Source: Gerris lacustris (taxonomy: Eukaryota > Arthropoda > Insecta > Hemiptera > Gerridae). Taken from it: a stretch of DNA of 64,000 bases. The notes beneath the pieces are model-generated. The model did not search any database, had not been told where the DNA came from, and saw only the letters and a program-made list of their open reading frames with translations. The position numbers and the translations under genes were made by a program. The stretch spans positions 15,793,430 to 15,857,429 of the forward strand of contig OX578276.1 of assembly GCA_951217055.1 (NCBI GenBank). Direction: 5' to 3'. Every line of letters starts with the position of its first letter. Positions within the stretch are counted from its first letter, which is position 1. This document shows positions 1 through 10,065 of the stretch, in pieces.

Positions 1-690
1 TAGTTTTTCTTTAATAATCGCTCGATCTTCAATAATCACAGGTTTAACTTTTCTAATGTCTTCAGGTGGGATATTTAATTCCTTGCACTCACGACTTGAA
101 ACGGTTACGTTGCTAACATCCCTTTGAATATTTGTCGAGCTCGTGTTGGAATCGCTTTCAGATTCGCTGTTTAAAATGTTACAACCTTGTCCTACAATCA
201 CGTTTACTTCATTCGTTTTTATTTTAATTTCGTCTTTTATGTTAAAATTGTCAGGTGGAGGGTCTGGTTTCCGAGTGGTTTTGGGAGGAGTGTCAGGAGG
301 TGTTTTACCTTCCTCGTCGGTTACAAACTGCGATATATCTTTTCCTTCACATTTTATTTTGGCTCCTAGTTTGAGGATGTTTTCTTCAAATACAGGACTA
401 CTGTTAACACGAATAGGTTTTAAAGGTCGGTTGACGAGTTTGGGTTTTCCTTGAGAATCCTCGCCACTGGAGAATATCTTTATTCTTTGTTTAATAGATA
501 AGGATTCGAAGGAGACCGAATCTTCCGCCTTGTGAGGAGGTGCCGATCTCGGAGAGATGTCTTTAGTCTCCATTTCAAGAGGTTCGTCTTTTACAAACGA
601 AGAAGAATTTAGACGATCTTCAAAATCAATAACACTGCTTGTACTCTTCTTACTAGCGCTTTCCTTCTCCAGCTTTAAATCGTGCCACAA
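1..690 (-). CDS. cnk: CNK exon 8 (Pro/Ser-rich linker, cut by window edge)
   Basis: Acceptor CTATACTGTTTTTAG|TTG at 691-692, phase 0, then 230 codons without a stop to the left edge. It starts LWHDLKLEKESASKKSTSSV and contains the acidic SESESDSNTSS and the proline-rich GKTPPDTPPKTTRKPDPPPD. No folded domain is seen. The TPP and PPxxPP runs are candidate MAPK or SH3-type sites (inference). Whether the exon ends near the edge or continues cannot be told; the family PH domain should follow. Confidence 0.82.
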   Translation of the reverse strand, partial: MWHDLKLEKESASKKSTSSVIDFEDRLNSSSFVKDEPLEMETKDISPRSAPPHKAEDSVSFESLSIKQRIKIFSSGEDSQGKPKLVNRPLKPIRVNSSPVFEENILKLGAKIKCEGKDISQFVTDEEGKTPPDTPPKTTRKPDPPPDNFNIKDEIKIKTNEVNVIVGQGCNILNSESESDSNTSSTNIQRDVSNVTVSSRECKELNIPPEDIRKVKPVIIEDRAIIKEKL

Positions 691-1322
691 CTAAAAACAG
701 TATAGGTAAAACATTAATTAAGAAATATATATGTGGGATATGTTTAATTGATACATGGGATAAACAATTGAAGATAGAGAAGGTGTGGATGAGGAATTGG
801 TGAGAAGAGCGTTAGATTCCCTAATGAGAGAAGGCTGGAGGATTTGGGGAAGGTTGCTCAGTATTATATTGACTGTGGGGCCTCAGTAGCACATATAAGA
901 GGGCAGTTAGCCCTCCTATCAATAACATTAAACAGCATCAGGCAGGTTTACAACGTGGATGGGGACCACAGACCTGGGGTACAATTCCAGGACAAGGGGC
1001 CCCCTCACCATATTCACCCAACATCACCTTGGGAATGAGTAGCTGCTTGTGAAGTGGCGACTAACTGCACTGTGAGATACTACTAATGAACCCTACAAAT
1101 CAGACAATGTATAGATCAACCCAGTTGAGGGCAGAGTATGCTACTCGACTACATCCATTTTACTGGATCAAGCCCACTAAACCATTTTACTTAACTAATG
1201 GGCTAAAAAATGTTGGCTGAACTAAATCACTCACCACTAGCCTCTGTGTGAACCAGCCTTATGGTGCCAAGGGATCACCAAACTTCTTATCATTCAAAGA
1301 GGGCATAACATCTACACATAAA
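691..1322. other. Intron 7 segment, no recognised feature
   Basis: Upstream intron DNA of CNK. Positions 780-1040 are richer in GC and open on the plus strand for 64 codons (844-1038), but the translation resembles nothing I know. It may be the edge of an old repeat. Confidence 0.4.
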
Positions 1323-2124
1323 GGCGGAAATACACATGCTAGTAAAAAAGCATGCCAGTGGCGAGTTACTAGCACGTCAGTAGCTGGCATGCTGCAGACG
1401 CTGTGTACATTTGCTGGTAACAGCATGCTAGTATCATCCGGATGATCGGTCTTGTGCGAGCTACTAGCACATGACAATACACATTCCAGCCACAGTTCTA
1501 GTTTTGAAACAGGCAATCGTTTCTTGTCTTCTTTTAGCCGGAATAAATTATGAAATAATTATACTTGATTTAATTAATTTTGATAGTTTTATTAATTGTT
1601 TCAATGTACCTTATGAATGTATCAGTGCGGAATAAAATTAACCAGATTGTTCTGTTACTTGCAAAGAACTGTGTTTTAAAACATTTGAAAAATAATAAAA
1701 ATACACGAAGAATGTGGGTAAAAAATTGGTAGCTAGATGGGAATTAAGAACATGGAGCGAGTCAGTGCCAGTGCATACTAAATGAAATGCAGTTTGGGGA
1801 CGTTAATGGTTTTAGGAATCAATTGCGAATGCTTCCGGAAAAAGTTGATGAGTTGTTTTCAGATACCCCAGAAAGGAAGGAACGCAACTGAAGACTAAAG
1901 GGCTGAGGGAGACTCGTGCTAGCTACTAGCAATCTTGCGCTGGCAGGCCTGTTTACACGTGCCTTATCAGTTCCCCCTTCCCTCGACTCGTGCCACTGGC
2001 AAGACAAAAATCAAACCCCGTGCGATTTACTCGCATGCTATTTGATGTATACACATGCCAGTAGCTCTCCTCTGCGAGCTACTCGTATGTTTTTGTGCGA
2101 GTAACTAGCATGTGTATTTCCGCC
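1323..2124 (+). mobile_element. Harbinger-like element with transposase remnant
   Basis: Perfect 21 bp terminal inverted repeats: GGCGGAAATACACATGCTAG at 1323 and its complement ending at 2124. TAAA flanks both ends, which fits the TWA-type duplication of PIF/Harbinger. Inside, 1785-1890 encodes QFGDVNGFRNQLRMLPEKVD followed by ELF, resembling the N-terminal part of HARBI1-type transposases (FRNxLRM...FDELL), and then a stop. The catalytic part is missing, so this is a non-autonomous derivative. It sits in CNK intron 7. Confidence 0.7.
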
Positions 2125-2534
2125 TAAACAGTGCTTCAGTCAATCCACCCAAAAGCATCTAAATCCTTGAGAAATATTATGATGGGTATATATTGTCCCT
2201 TCTTATGACAGAATTTCTAGTTTAGCCTTGTAGAGCACATCTATACCACTCTCTCCTAGCTTTTTTCATTCTTTAGTTATTTAAAGTTGCTAGCCCCTGA
2301 GCAGTAAGAATCAATTGTTTGTCCGCCATCAATGTGTTAAAAACTAGAGGTGGAGTGTATTACCGTATTACTTCAAATATAAGACGCCCTCGAATATAAG
2401 ACGCACCTGGTTTCAAAGGAAACATCTTCCCTTCTCTCTTTTACCAACTTGTTTAGACGTCAAATTTATAGTCCCATGCCTATTGTTGGAATATTAAATC
2501 TTTATTTAGATGTAATGATTTAGTGTTGGAATTT

Positions 2535-3651
2535 CGATTCATTAAAACATAGTGAGATATGGATTGCGCTCAAAGAAGCTGGAATAAAAGAAGCATATAT
2601 ACAAACGATAAAAGAAATCTATAAAAATAGCGAAGCATACATAGCCCTAGAAAAAGATGGTGAGAGGTTCAAAATAGAGAGAGGCGTAAAACAAGGATGC
2701 CCACTTTCATCCATTATTTTTAATTGTGTGCTAGAAAAAGCTTTTAGAGAGATAATATGGAGCGAAGTAGGTATTGATGTTCATGGCCGTAAGCTGAGCA
2801 ACCTAAGGTTTGCAGACGATGTTCTTCTGTTTTCTACAAACGAAATTGAAATGAAAGGCATGGTAAACAATTTGATAAAAACATGCAGAAAATATGGACT
2901 GGTAGTAAACTGGACAAAATCCAAATTAATGTCAAATATAAGCCAAGATGCATTAGAGATGGAAGAAGGTGTGATAGACAATGTCGAGGAATATATCTAT
3001 CTTGGTCAGCTGATCTCTCTGCACGACTCAATGAATAGTGAGATAAAAAGAAGGATTAAAATAGGATGGAGAAAATTCTGGCATCTTAAGAAAATCTTTA
3101 AAGGCTGTGTATCTGAAAACATCAAAGTAAGAACCTTGCAAAGCTGCATTTTCCCAGCTATCCTCTATGGAAGTCAGACTTGGGCCTTAACCCAAAAATT
3201 GGACGAAAAGCTAGTTTCCGCGCAATGCCAGATGATAAGAGCTATGACTGGCATAAGCAAGATGGAGAAAATAAAGAATAAAGAGTTAATAAGAACATAC
3301 GGAGGGAGAAGTCTAATGAAAGAAGGCCACAAGATAAAATGGAGATGGGCTGGACACGTGTACAGAATGGACACGGAAAGATGGACTCGAATAGCCACAG
3401 AATGGACTCCATATGGATGGACTAGGAACAGAGGAAGACCGGCAAGAAGATGGGCAGATGAATTTTCAGAAAGAATAGGAAAGTTATGGCATAGGGCCAC
3501 TGCAAATAGGCAAAGCTGGAAACAGGCAGTACAATTTCAAATAAGATAGCAGCACTATGCAGACGAAAACCTCACAATTACCCCTAAAAAGGGAGGCTTT
3601 TGCTTTATTAAATAAAGTGTCGATGAAGCTATAATAATAATAATAATAATA
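2535..3651 (+). mobile_element. 5'-truncated RTE-like LINE
   Basis: An open frame runs from about 2536 to the stop at 3549 and covers the second half of a reverse transcriptase. Seen: FDSLKHSEIWIALKEAGI, RGVKQGCPLSSIIFNCVLE, the catalytic box FADDVLLFS, KYGLVVNWTKSKLM, EEYIYLGQLIS, and the C-terminal WAGHVYRMD, GRPARRWADEF. The endonuclease and first RT motifs are gone. A short 3' region ends in an (ATA)n tail at about 3632-3651, typical of RTE/BovB-type elements with microsatellite ends. No stop interrupts about 338 codons, so the insertion is not very old. It lies antisense in CNK intron 7. Confidence 0.82.
2536..3549 (+). pseudogene. LINE reverse transcriptase C-terminal fragment
   Basis: Coding remnant of the RTE-like LINE. 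Reverse transcriptase copies the element's RNA at a nicked target. The YADD-type box here is FADD, with downstream thumb and C-terminal segments intact. It lacks a start codon of its own and the N-terminal half, so it is a dead fragment even though the frame is open. GTG at 2728 is only an internal codon. Confidence 0.78.
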
Positions 3652-3902
3652 AAGTGTTGAAATATAATGATTTAGATGGCCCAGTGAAGGCTTTCCTTGA
3701 TTTGAGGCATTTAAAAAGTTTATGCTTTTCATTGCGCCAACGTCGCACTCGATTACCATAGCGTTCCGCAAATTGAATCACTTTTCTTTTATCACCGGCT
3801 TCATAACGAACCCTTCTTTCTTTCCCCGACATCGCGAAGTGTAAGTAAACCTAGAAGACAACCAATAGACGAATTCTTAGATAGAGAGATGAGTTCTAGA
3901 AG

Positions 3903-4080
3903 ACAATTTAGTTGGTAAGAGCATCTGTACTGGAAATACAGGAGACCCGTGGTTCAAATCCCGGCGCTGGAGTGTATTTTTCACTGTCTGTTTCCCGTAG
4001 TAAATAGTAATTATAATTTGATTTAAATTAAAATTTAAACTTTCCGTAGTATGAAAACTACCAAAAACTTAAAAATTGAA
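3903..4080 (+). mobile_element. tRNA-like SINE element, 5'-incomplete copy
   Basis: Contains TTTAGTTGGTAAGAGC (damaged A box), a hairpin CTGTACTGGAAATACAG shaped like an anticodon arm, and the B box GGTTCAAATCC, followed by GGCGCTGGAG, TATTTTTCACTGTCTG and an AT-rich tail. It is the same family as 4232-4380 and 14470-14620. Function as a tRNA is unlikely. Confidence 0.65.
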
Positions 4081-4231
4081 TTTCGAATTGATTGTACAAG
4101 GTACAGGTACTAATTGAGTACTTTATAATTATAAGCGTTAATTCTCGGTTTAGTTCTAATGTCATAAATATTGACTCCTAAATGTGTATGAATATTGAAA
4201 GCTTGGATTCGGGACTAGTTATCGATTACGG

Positions 4232-4380
4232 CAGTGAAAAATCATTCTCCTGCGTAGCTTAGTTGGTAAGAGCATCTGTACTGGAAATACAGGAGACCCG
4301 TGGTTCAAATCGCAACGCTGGAGTGTATTTTTCACTGCCTGTTTCCTGTAGTAAATAGTAATTATAATTTGATTTAAACT
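4232..4380 (+). mobile_element. tRNA-like SINE element, complete copy
   Basis: A box TAGCTTAGTTGG at about 4256, anticodon-like arm CTGTACTGGAAATACAG, variable part, then TGGTTCAAATC as B box. The tRNA-like core is bracketed by GGCAGTGAAAAAT before it and ATTTTTCACTGCC after it, which are exact complements. The tail TTTAAACT matches the other copies. It lies about 350 bp from the 3903 copy in the same orientation. Confidence 0.68.
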
Positions 4381-4744
4381 AGAAGACAACATACGAGGAA
4401 TAGAAAGAGAACTGAAGTAACAAGAAATACCTAGGTACAACGGAACCCCCTCCACCGAACATCTCATCGGAAATTGAACTCGTTAAAATTCCTGAAAATT
4501 ATATTAATGTAAAAGGAGGCTGACAATAATATCCCGGCAAAATTCAGAGAATTGGAAATAAAGTAAAAAAAAAAAATTATCTTAACTATTTTTGAACGAG
4601 AAGTTGGTAGAATAAAGGTTGTTAGATCACGCAACGTTGCTTACTATAGAAGGAAATGCTATTTCAATCTGAGTGTTCAATTGAATTTTTTGAAATCACA
4701 TTACATTTACACAATTATACTTCTATCTTAACCTCTGCTTCATA

Positions 4745-5356
4745 GTGCATCAAAGTTCCACTACTAGGGCCAAGTATACTTTGACCATGTAAACCTCACT
4801 TCAAAGTTCCACAAACATTTGGACCAAGTGGATTTGATCAAAGTGACTTGGACCAAATATACTTTAATCGTGTAAACCTTACATCAAAGTTCCACAAACA
4901 TTTGGACCAAGTGGATTTGATCAAAGTGACTTGGACCAAATATACTTTAATCGTGTAAACCTTACATCAAAGTTCCACAAACATTTGGACCAAGTGGATT
5001 TGATCAAAGTGACTTGGACCAAGTATACTTTGACCATGTAAACCTTACTTCAAAGTTCCACAAACATTTGGACCAAGTGGATATGATCAAAGTGACTTGG
5101 ACCAAGTATACTTTGATCGTGTAAACCTTACTTCAAAGTTCCACAAACACTTGGACCAAGTGGATTTGATTAAAGTGACTTGGACCAAATATACTTTGAT
5201 CGTGTAAACCTTACTTCAAAGTTCCACAAACACTTGGACCAAGTGGATTTGATCAAAGTGACTTGGACCAAGTATACTTTGATCGTGTAAACCTTCCTTC
5301 AAAGTTCCACAAACACTTGGACCAAGTGGATTTGATCAAAGTGACTTGGACCAAGA
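4745..5356. repeat. 83 bp satellite array
   Basis: About seven head-to-tail copies with an 83 bp period, for example ACAT at 4881 and again at 4964. Unit key words are CAAAGTTCCACAAACA, TTGGACCAAGTGGATTTGAT and GACTTGGACCAA. Copies differ by only a few substitutions. The motif TTGGACCAA recurs twice per unit. The array ends about 50 bp from the exon 7 donor of CNK. Confidence 0.93.
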
Positions 5357-5408
5357 ATACTTAGAGTTGGTGTGGCAGATTATTATTACATGAGCTAACT
5401 GTGATTAC

Positions 5409-5595
5409 CTCTCTGATGTCTAAGGGAGGACGCTTACTGAGAGGGCTGGCTCCTGTAATAGTAGCTCTCCTGTGTACAGGATTAGCAGAAACACCCAGGT
5501 TGTGATGTTGAACTGTGACCTCCTCGTCAGAACTTGAAGATAACCTCGACTCAGTTTTCTCTTCCTCTATTTTCCTTGACAAAGAACTTCCCAAT
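5409..5595 (-). CDS. cnk: CNK exon 7 (Ser-rich linker)
   Basis: Acceptor ACGTAATTTCAG|A, donor GAGAG|GTAATC; one base plus 62 codons, ending phase 0. It encodes LGSSLSRKIEEEKTESRLSS, SSDEEVTVQHHNLGVSANPV and HRRATITGASPLSKRPPLDI. It is low in hydrophobics and rich in Ser, Glu and basic residues, as expected of a disordered linker. Several RxxS/T and SP sites could be phosphorylated (inference). The 83 bp satellite array ends only about 50 bp past the donor. Confidence 0.85.
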
Positions 5596-5769
5596 CTGAA
5601 ATTACGTAAAAAAATATATAAATACCATATATTATGATTTGTATCATACATAAATAAATAATTAAACACTATTTAATTTTAATTTAAGCACTTAAATTAT
5701 AAATCAGTTCAATCTCATATTTTAAATTTAATCATAAATCAGCTATTGTTTAAATTTGAAATTTAATTA

Positions 5770-6553
5770 CACTGGAAGCCCTCTGGACCAACCACCTAGG
5801 GACCGGAACCCATGACCGGATAACAAAATTGCTTGTTAAATAAAATTTATCTTTGAACAAGAAAATAAAAACAGAGAACTACTTTTAAATCATTACAGTA
5901 CACCGGGCAGCAACGTTTAAACTGTTTAACTAACTATAAGAGACAGATATTTTCACAAAACAGAGGTAACCAGAATTTTTATCTTTTATACAAAGGTAAG
6001 TGACACAGCGTCTTACGAGGAGTCACGTCTAGCTGAACGGCATCGGTTTAACCGAGACCAGATAAGCAGGATTATGCTGAAAGTAGGGTAGGAGAAAGCA
6101 AAACACTAGCTGATCCCTGAGACTCTTACAGCGCCTTTTTACCCTCTAGGAGAAGGGAGAGTATAAAGAAATCAAGCCTGCTTCAACCCCCTGAACAGTA
6201 GTTCGCTTCTGGATAGCATTCCCGTGTAACCACTATAGCGGTTGCTACAAAAGTGTTAACAGTGCTTAATATTCTTAGAACACTGTAAGTAAACACTATA
6301 CATACAACTATAGCTATGTTTTGATTGAATTTGGATTAATGTGGATTGAAAACCACATTATTCCAATAAAAATAAATGTTTGTTTTGATTTGTTGGTCTT
6401 TAAATAGTTATAATAACTTAACTAAATAGGTATTTAAATTAATTTACTTAATTTCCTTTTTTTTCTAAATATAAAATTATGCCCATTGTCACGGGCTTAA
6501 TGGCTCATATAAATATAATTGATTTAATTTTTTTTTCATTCTTTAAGTATATT
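5770..6553. other. Intron 6 segment without recognised feature
   Basis: A GC-richer block at 6001-6250 with several short palindromes (for example CGGTTTAACCG at about 6044) lies in AT-rich intron. There is no coding potential and no tRNA boxes in the right spacing. It may be an unrecognised old repeat. Confidence 0.35.
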
Positions 6554-7132
6554 AGTCCACAGGCCACCATAAGAAGTGAGTCGCTGATTGATAAAGTTTT
6601 CTTACCTTATGGAATCGCTTATTTATGCCGTGTCCACCGATGAATTGAGTATATGGCAACTGGGGGCTGGGCCATTTCTTTTTTGTTGACATGCCAAACT
6701 TGCCCTTCTGCGGGAACATTGAAAAGAGATGGATAAAGTTTTTATTTTCACAGGATCGTTTAATTAAATTATTTCAAAAACATTGGTAAAGGTGGCCACC
6801 GATACGAGTGGGCCGTTTTCTTATCAACGTCCCCGCAGAGCGATATGTTTGGGGCGGTGGCCACCCCAAACGGCCCACTCTTATCGGTGGCCACGTGTAC
6901 CACTGTTTTTGAAATAATTTAATTAAACGATCCTGTGAAAATCAAAACTTTATCTATTTCTTTTCAATGTTCCCGCAGAGGGGCAAGTTTGGCATGTCAA
7001 CAAAAAAGAAATGGCCCAGCGCCCAGTTGCCATATACTCAATTCATCGGTGGACACGGCATAAATAAGCGATTCCATAAGGTTAGAAAACTTTATCAATC
7101 AGCGACTTACTTCTTATGGTGGCCTGGGGACT
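6554..7132. mobile_element. Long foldback (hairpin) element
   Basis: Two near-identical arms of about 264 bp, 6554-6817 and 6868-7132, in inverted orientation around a 50 bp loop. Outer ends are AGTCCACAGGCCACCATAAG and its near complement ending GGTGGCCTGGGGACT. Both arms carry CAACTGGG, GCATGTCAA and GGTGGCCACC. TA flanks the ends. No transposase is encoded; it is a non-autonomous foldback element or snapback MITE. In the CNK transcript it could form a long double-stranded hairpin (inference). Confidence 0.85.
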
Positions 7133-7379
7133 ATATCTGTAGGGACGTTAATAAAAAAACAAAAAAAAAAACCCTTATATTTTCTTAAAAAACCTCTTTA
7201 ATAATGGCAACATTTGACCCACACCTGGGCACCTTCAGGCCTTATATCTGGTTTATGATGTGATCAACATTTTTCTATTGTACAAATATATTCTATTGTG
7301 AGGAGTAAAACCACTTTGATTTGGAGTAATATTTTTGAATAACTAAACTACCAAGAGACAAACTAACTACTTCTGTAAT

Positions 7380-7640
7380 TAGGATCCTGGAAATCACATT
7401 GTCCAACTTATTTGGCGGACATGGCTGCTCTCCTCTTATTTGTTTTTATTCAAATGCCAATTGCCAAGCTATGGCCCTCAGACGAACATATCCGACCACA
7501 TATTCTTAAAAGGCACTGAAAGATTAACTTGAGCACAAAATTCTAGCTGGACGTTAATCAAACACTTTTTTGCATACTATCTCCTGGAATATTGACATTT
7601 TTACATATTTGAAACCAATTTGAAGCCAGTTGATAAGACA
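7380..7640 (+). repeat. Dispersed repeat A, uninterrupted copy
   Basis: Shares ATTGCCAAGCTATG, CACATATTCTTAA, GGCACT and CACAAAATTCTAGCT in the same order with 35900-37210, where a Helitron splits the repeat after CACATATTCTTAA. Here the site is continuous (CTTAAAAGGCACT), so this is the empty-site copy. Class unknown. Confidence 0.65.
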
Positions 7641-8161
7641 CATGGGACAATTGTGTTGCTAGCAATATTGCTAAGTAGATTATATGATTAGATAAATAAT
7701 TTTGGGTTTTATACGGTTTCCTCAAATCACTAAATCCTAAATTTACCTTTCAAAAGTTGACCACAAAAGGAACAAAATTACCCTAATTTTTTTTAAATCC
7801 CATTTAAATTCCTATTAACCCAAATTATTTTTAAATGGCTGCAGTTGCCCTACATTTTTTAACTTATGCCAACAAACAACTAACTTTAAAAAGTTATAAA
7901 TCATTTTGGATTATGCTACAGTTTGAAAAGCATTGTGAGTATTAAAGTATACAGTTTTTTCTTGTCTTCAAAAAAACTGTCGGGGAGAGATGGCTGTAGA
8001 ATAATACTATAATATCCTAACAGTAGACCCTGAACTGAGAAAACAGTAAAAGTCATCCAGGGAGGTAAGAATACCACTAAATGTAGGTATAAACTATGAC
8101 CTCGTTAAATACAATTATCAATCAGGGCACTAAGAAATAATAGTAGAGAAGTAAGGCATAC
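7641..8161. other. Intron 6 segment, no feature seen
   Basis: AT-rich intron DNA between repeat A and CNK exon 6. I found no repeats, open frames of interest or RNA genes. Confidence 0.4.
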
Positions 8162-8376
8162 TTGTTAAGAGGCTGCAGATGGATTCTCAGAGGTGTGAGA
8201 TGTAGATGTCTGGCAGAGAAGGGATGAGGAGATCGTTTCTTAGATGGAAGTCTGTAGGGCTTGACGTAAATCTGACCGTAGACTTTGGTATGACGTGGAC
8301 GCTTCTTCAGTGTAAGAAGAACTTCAGTAGGGCACTCGGCAAATAAACCCATAACATGCTTCACCTCCCACCCAAC
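8162..8376 (-). CDS. cnk: CNK exon 6 (end of PDZ and conserved basic segment)
   Basis: Acceptor TGTTTTTCAG|GTT, donor AACAA|GTATGC, 71 codons plus AA. It encodes VGWEVKHVMGLFAECPTEVL, LTLKKRPRHTKVYGQIYVKP and YRLPSKKRSPHPF. The first part closes the PDZ fold; the second, KKRPRHTKVYGQIYVKPYRL, is a segment I recognise from insect CNK just after PDZ. Lys/Arg-rich with few acidic residues. It joins exon 7 as LNK|LGSSL. Confidence 0.9.
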
Positions 8377-9062
8377 CTGAAAAACAAACACCGTGTATGC
8401 CATAATTAATAGTACATAAAACTGAATCGTTCACTCATAGTAAAATATCTGCCATAATGTTTGTTTAGAAAACAAAAAAAAAGGTAAATAAAACATCAAC
8501 ACCTTGTTAATACATAGAGATCTTGTGGGCCCACATAAAACTCACAGCCCTTAAGCCTGGTTCAAATTGGTATAGTAAACGGTAGAGTAGCACTCTACAA
8601 AGCTCCAAGTCTTATGTAAAAGGCAATTACAACAGTCTGCATTCATTGCGAGATTATTAGATTTAAAATCATATTATTCTCACTATGATGATCCTACTCT
8701 AACTAGGCTACTATCACAAACACGTGTCAATGGTTTTTGAGACACTACTAAAAAACAACATGCTAATATACTCTACCATTACATTGTGTTAAAAAGTAAG
8801 CTAGTTTACTCATCTAGGTCATCCCGTCAAATCTTAAGACTAGGTTTGTAAATGCTCATTGTCATCTAAATAGACATAAGGCTTGCATCTGCAAGGCTTG
8901 AAATTGAGGAAATGGTTGGAAGTAATATTTGTAGGCTGGTGGAGAGGAAAAGCTAACTCCTACATCTACTAAGCTGTTGCCCAGCATTAGCTCATCTTAT
9001 GTGGCTAACCTTTGAAATGCCAACACAAATGCCCCTTGAAATATGCTATGTGCCTTAAAAAT
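8377..9062. other. Intron 5 segment, no feature seen
   Basis: Ordinary intron sequence between CNK exon 6 and a tandem repeat. It contains a short AG-rich stretch but no supported feature. Confidence 0.4.
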
Positions 9063-9475
9063 AAAAGTCAGTATAGTGGAGCAGAAGGGTAAGAGGAAAG
9101 AGGCACAGTGCAGATATAGAAATAGACCTCTTTGCCAACTAACATGTGTTAAGCAATCAAAGTCAGTATAGTGGAGCGGAAGGATAAGAGGAAAGAGGTA
9201 CAGTGCAGATATAGAGATAGACCTCTTTGCCAACTAACATGACTTAAGCAATGAAAGTCAGTATAGTAGAGAGGAAAGAGATGCAGTGTAGATAGAGGTT
9301 GACTTAATGTAAACAAACACGTATTGAGTAATAAAAGTCAGTATAGTGGAGCATTGAGGAAGAGGTGTAGTTCTTTGTTTTACTTATGTAGAGGTGCAGT
9401 TATAAATTTTTGTTTTACATAGAGGTGCAGTTATAAATTTTTGTTTTACATAGAGGTGCAGTTATAAATTGACAA
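9063..9475. repeat. Two small tandem repeats
   Basis: Unit one, about 101 bp, starts AAAGTCAGTATAGTGGAGC and repeats at about 9063 and 9160, then as shortened copies at about 9255 and 9337. Unit two, about 31 bp (TAGAGGTGCAGTTATAAATT), is repeated three times at about 9390-9470. An (AGT)n run follows at 9523-9550. All lie in CNK intron 5. Confidence 0.8.
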
Positions 9476-9936
9476 ACACCAGTAAACGTCCTAGGGCAAT
9501 GCTTTGTATAATATCATCATATAGTAGTAGTAGTAGTAGTAGTAGTAGTTATCTAGTACTTCCTACTAGACAGGTAGGTCGAACCAAGCAATTAGGCCTT
9601 ATCTTTGGGCTTTACTTGGTTGTGCCCTCTATATTCATTACTCCCTCAGCGGCCCTTGTTTACATGATGTCATAACTGAATTCCAGACTGCTTCATATAC
9701 TTTGCACAATGCTTATCTTTCCTCTACGTAACCATGTTCCTCTAACCAAGCTTTTAACTTCTTCTTCTCCCTCTCAATTTTAATCACAAATTTAAGGAAT
9801 AGAAGATTCAGTGAGCAAGTCTTTTCTTTCTTTTTTAGAGATTTTTTTAATGGATCAACCTAAGTGGTGGTCTATGTCTCTAGATATTTAACCCACTGAA
9901 AAAAAAAAAAAAAAAAAAAAAAAGTGGAAAACCTAC
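9476..9936. other. Intron 5 segment with microsatellites
   Basis: Holds the (AGT)n run and the 25-base A run at 9899-9923. The start (9480-9515) resembles 10590-10635 (AATGCTTTGTATAAT shared), so a dispersed repeat end is present in both introns. Confidence 0.45.
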
Positions 9937-10065
9937 GACAGTTTGATAGTTGATTTGTATGATTTCATCTCCAGGCTCTATTTTGCCACTCTGATGAGCT
10001 GCACTGTTCAACTTCAGCTCGCTGATCTGATGAATCCTTCTTGATGACGGAACTATGTAGAAACC
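9937..10065 (-). CDS. cnk: CNK exon 5 (N-terminal part of PDZ domain)
   Basis: Acceptor TTTTGTCTCAG|GGT, 43 codons, phase 0 at both ends. It encodes GFYIVPSSRRIHQISELKL then SAAHQSGKIEPGDEIIQINY and QTV. The motif GKIEPGDEIIQINYQTVVGW, completed in exon 6, is the core of a PDZ domain. Two donors are possible, GTC|GTAGGT and GTAG|GTTTTC; only the first keeps frame into VGWEVKH. A 25-base A run on the plus strand (9899-9923) makes a long U tract 13 bases after this donor in the transcript. Confidence 0.93.

Noticed and set aside
143..454. Plus-strand ORF in CNK exon 8
   Set aside because: Antisense shadow of the CNK coding frame, which is open for 230 codons and in phase with seven other exons.
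2355..2430. ATATAAGACGC repeat words as a distinct element
   Set aside because: The words resemble a known kind of dispersed repeat end, but borders and partner end could not be found in the window.
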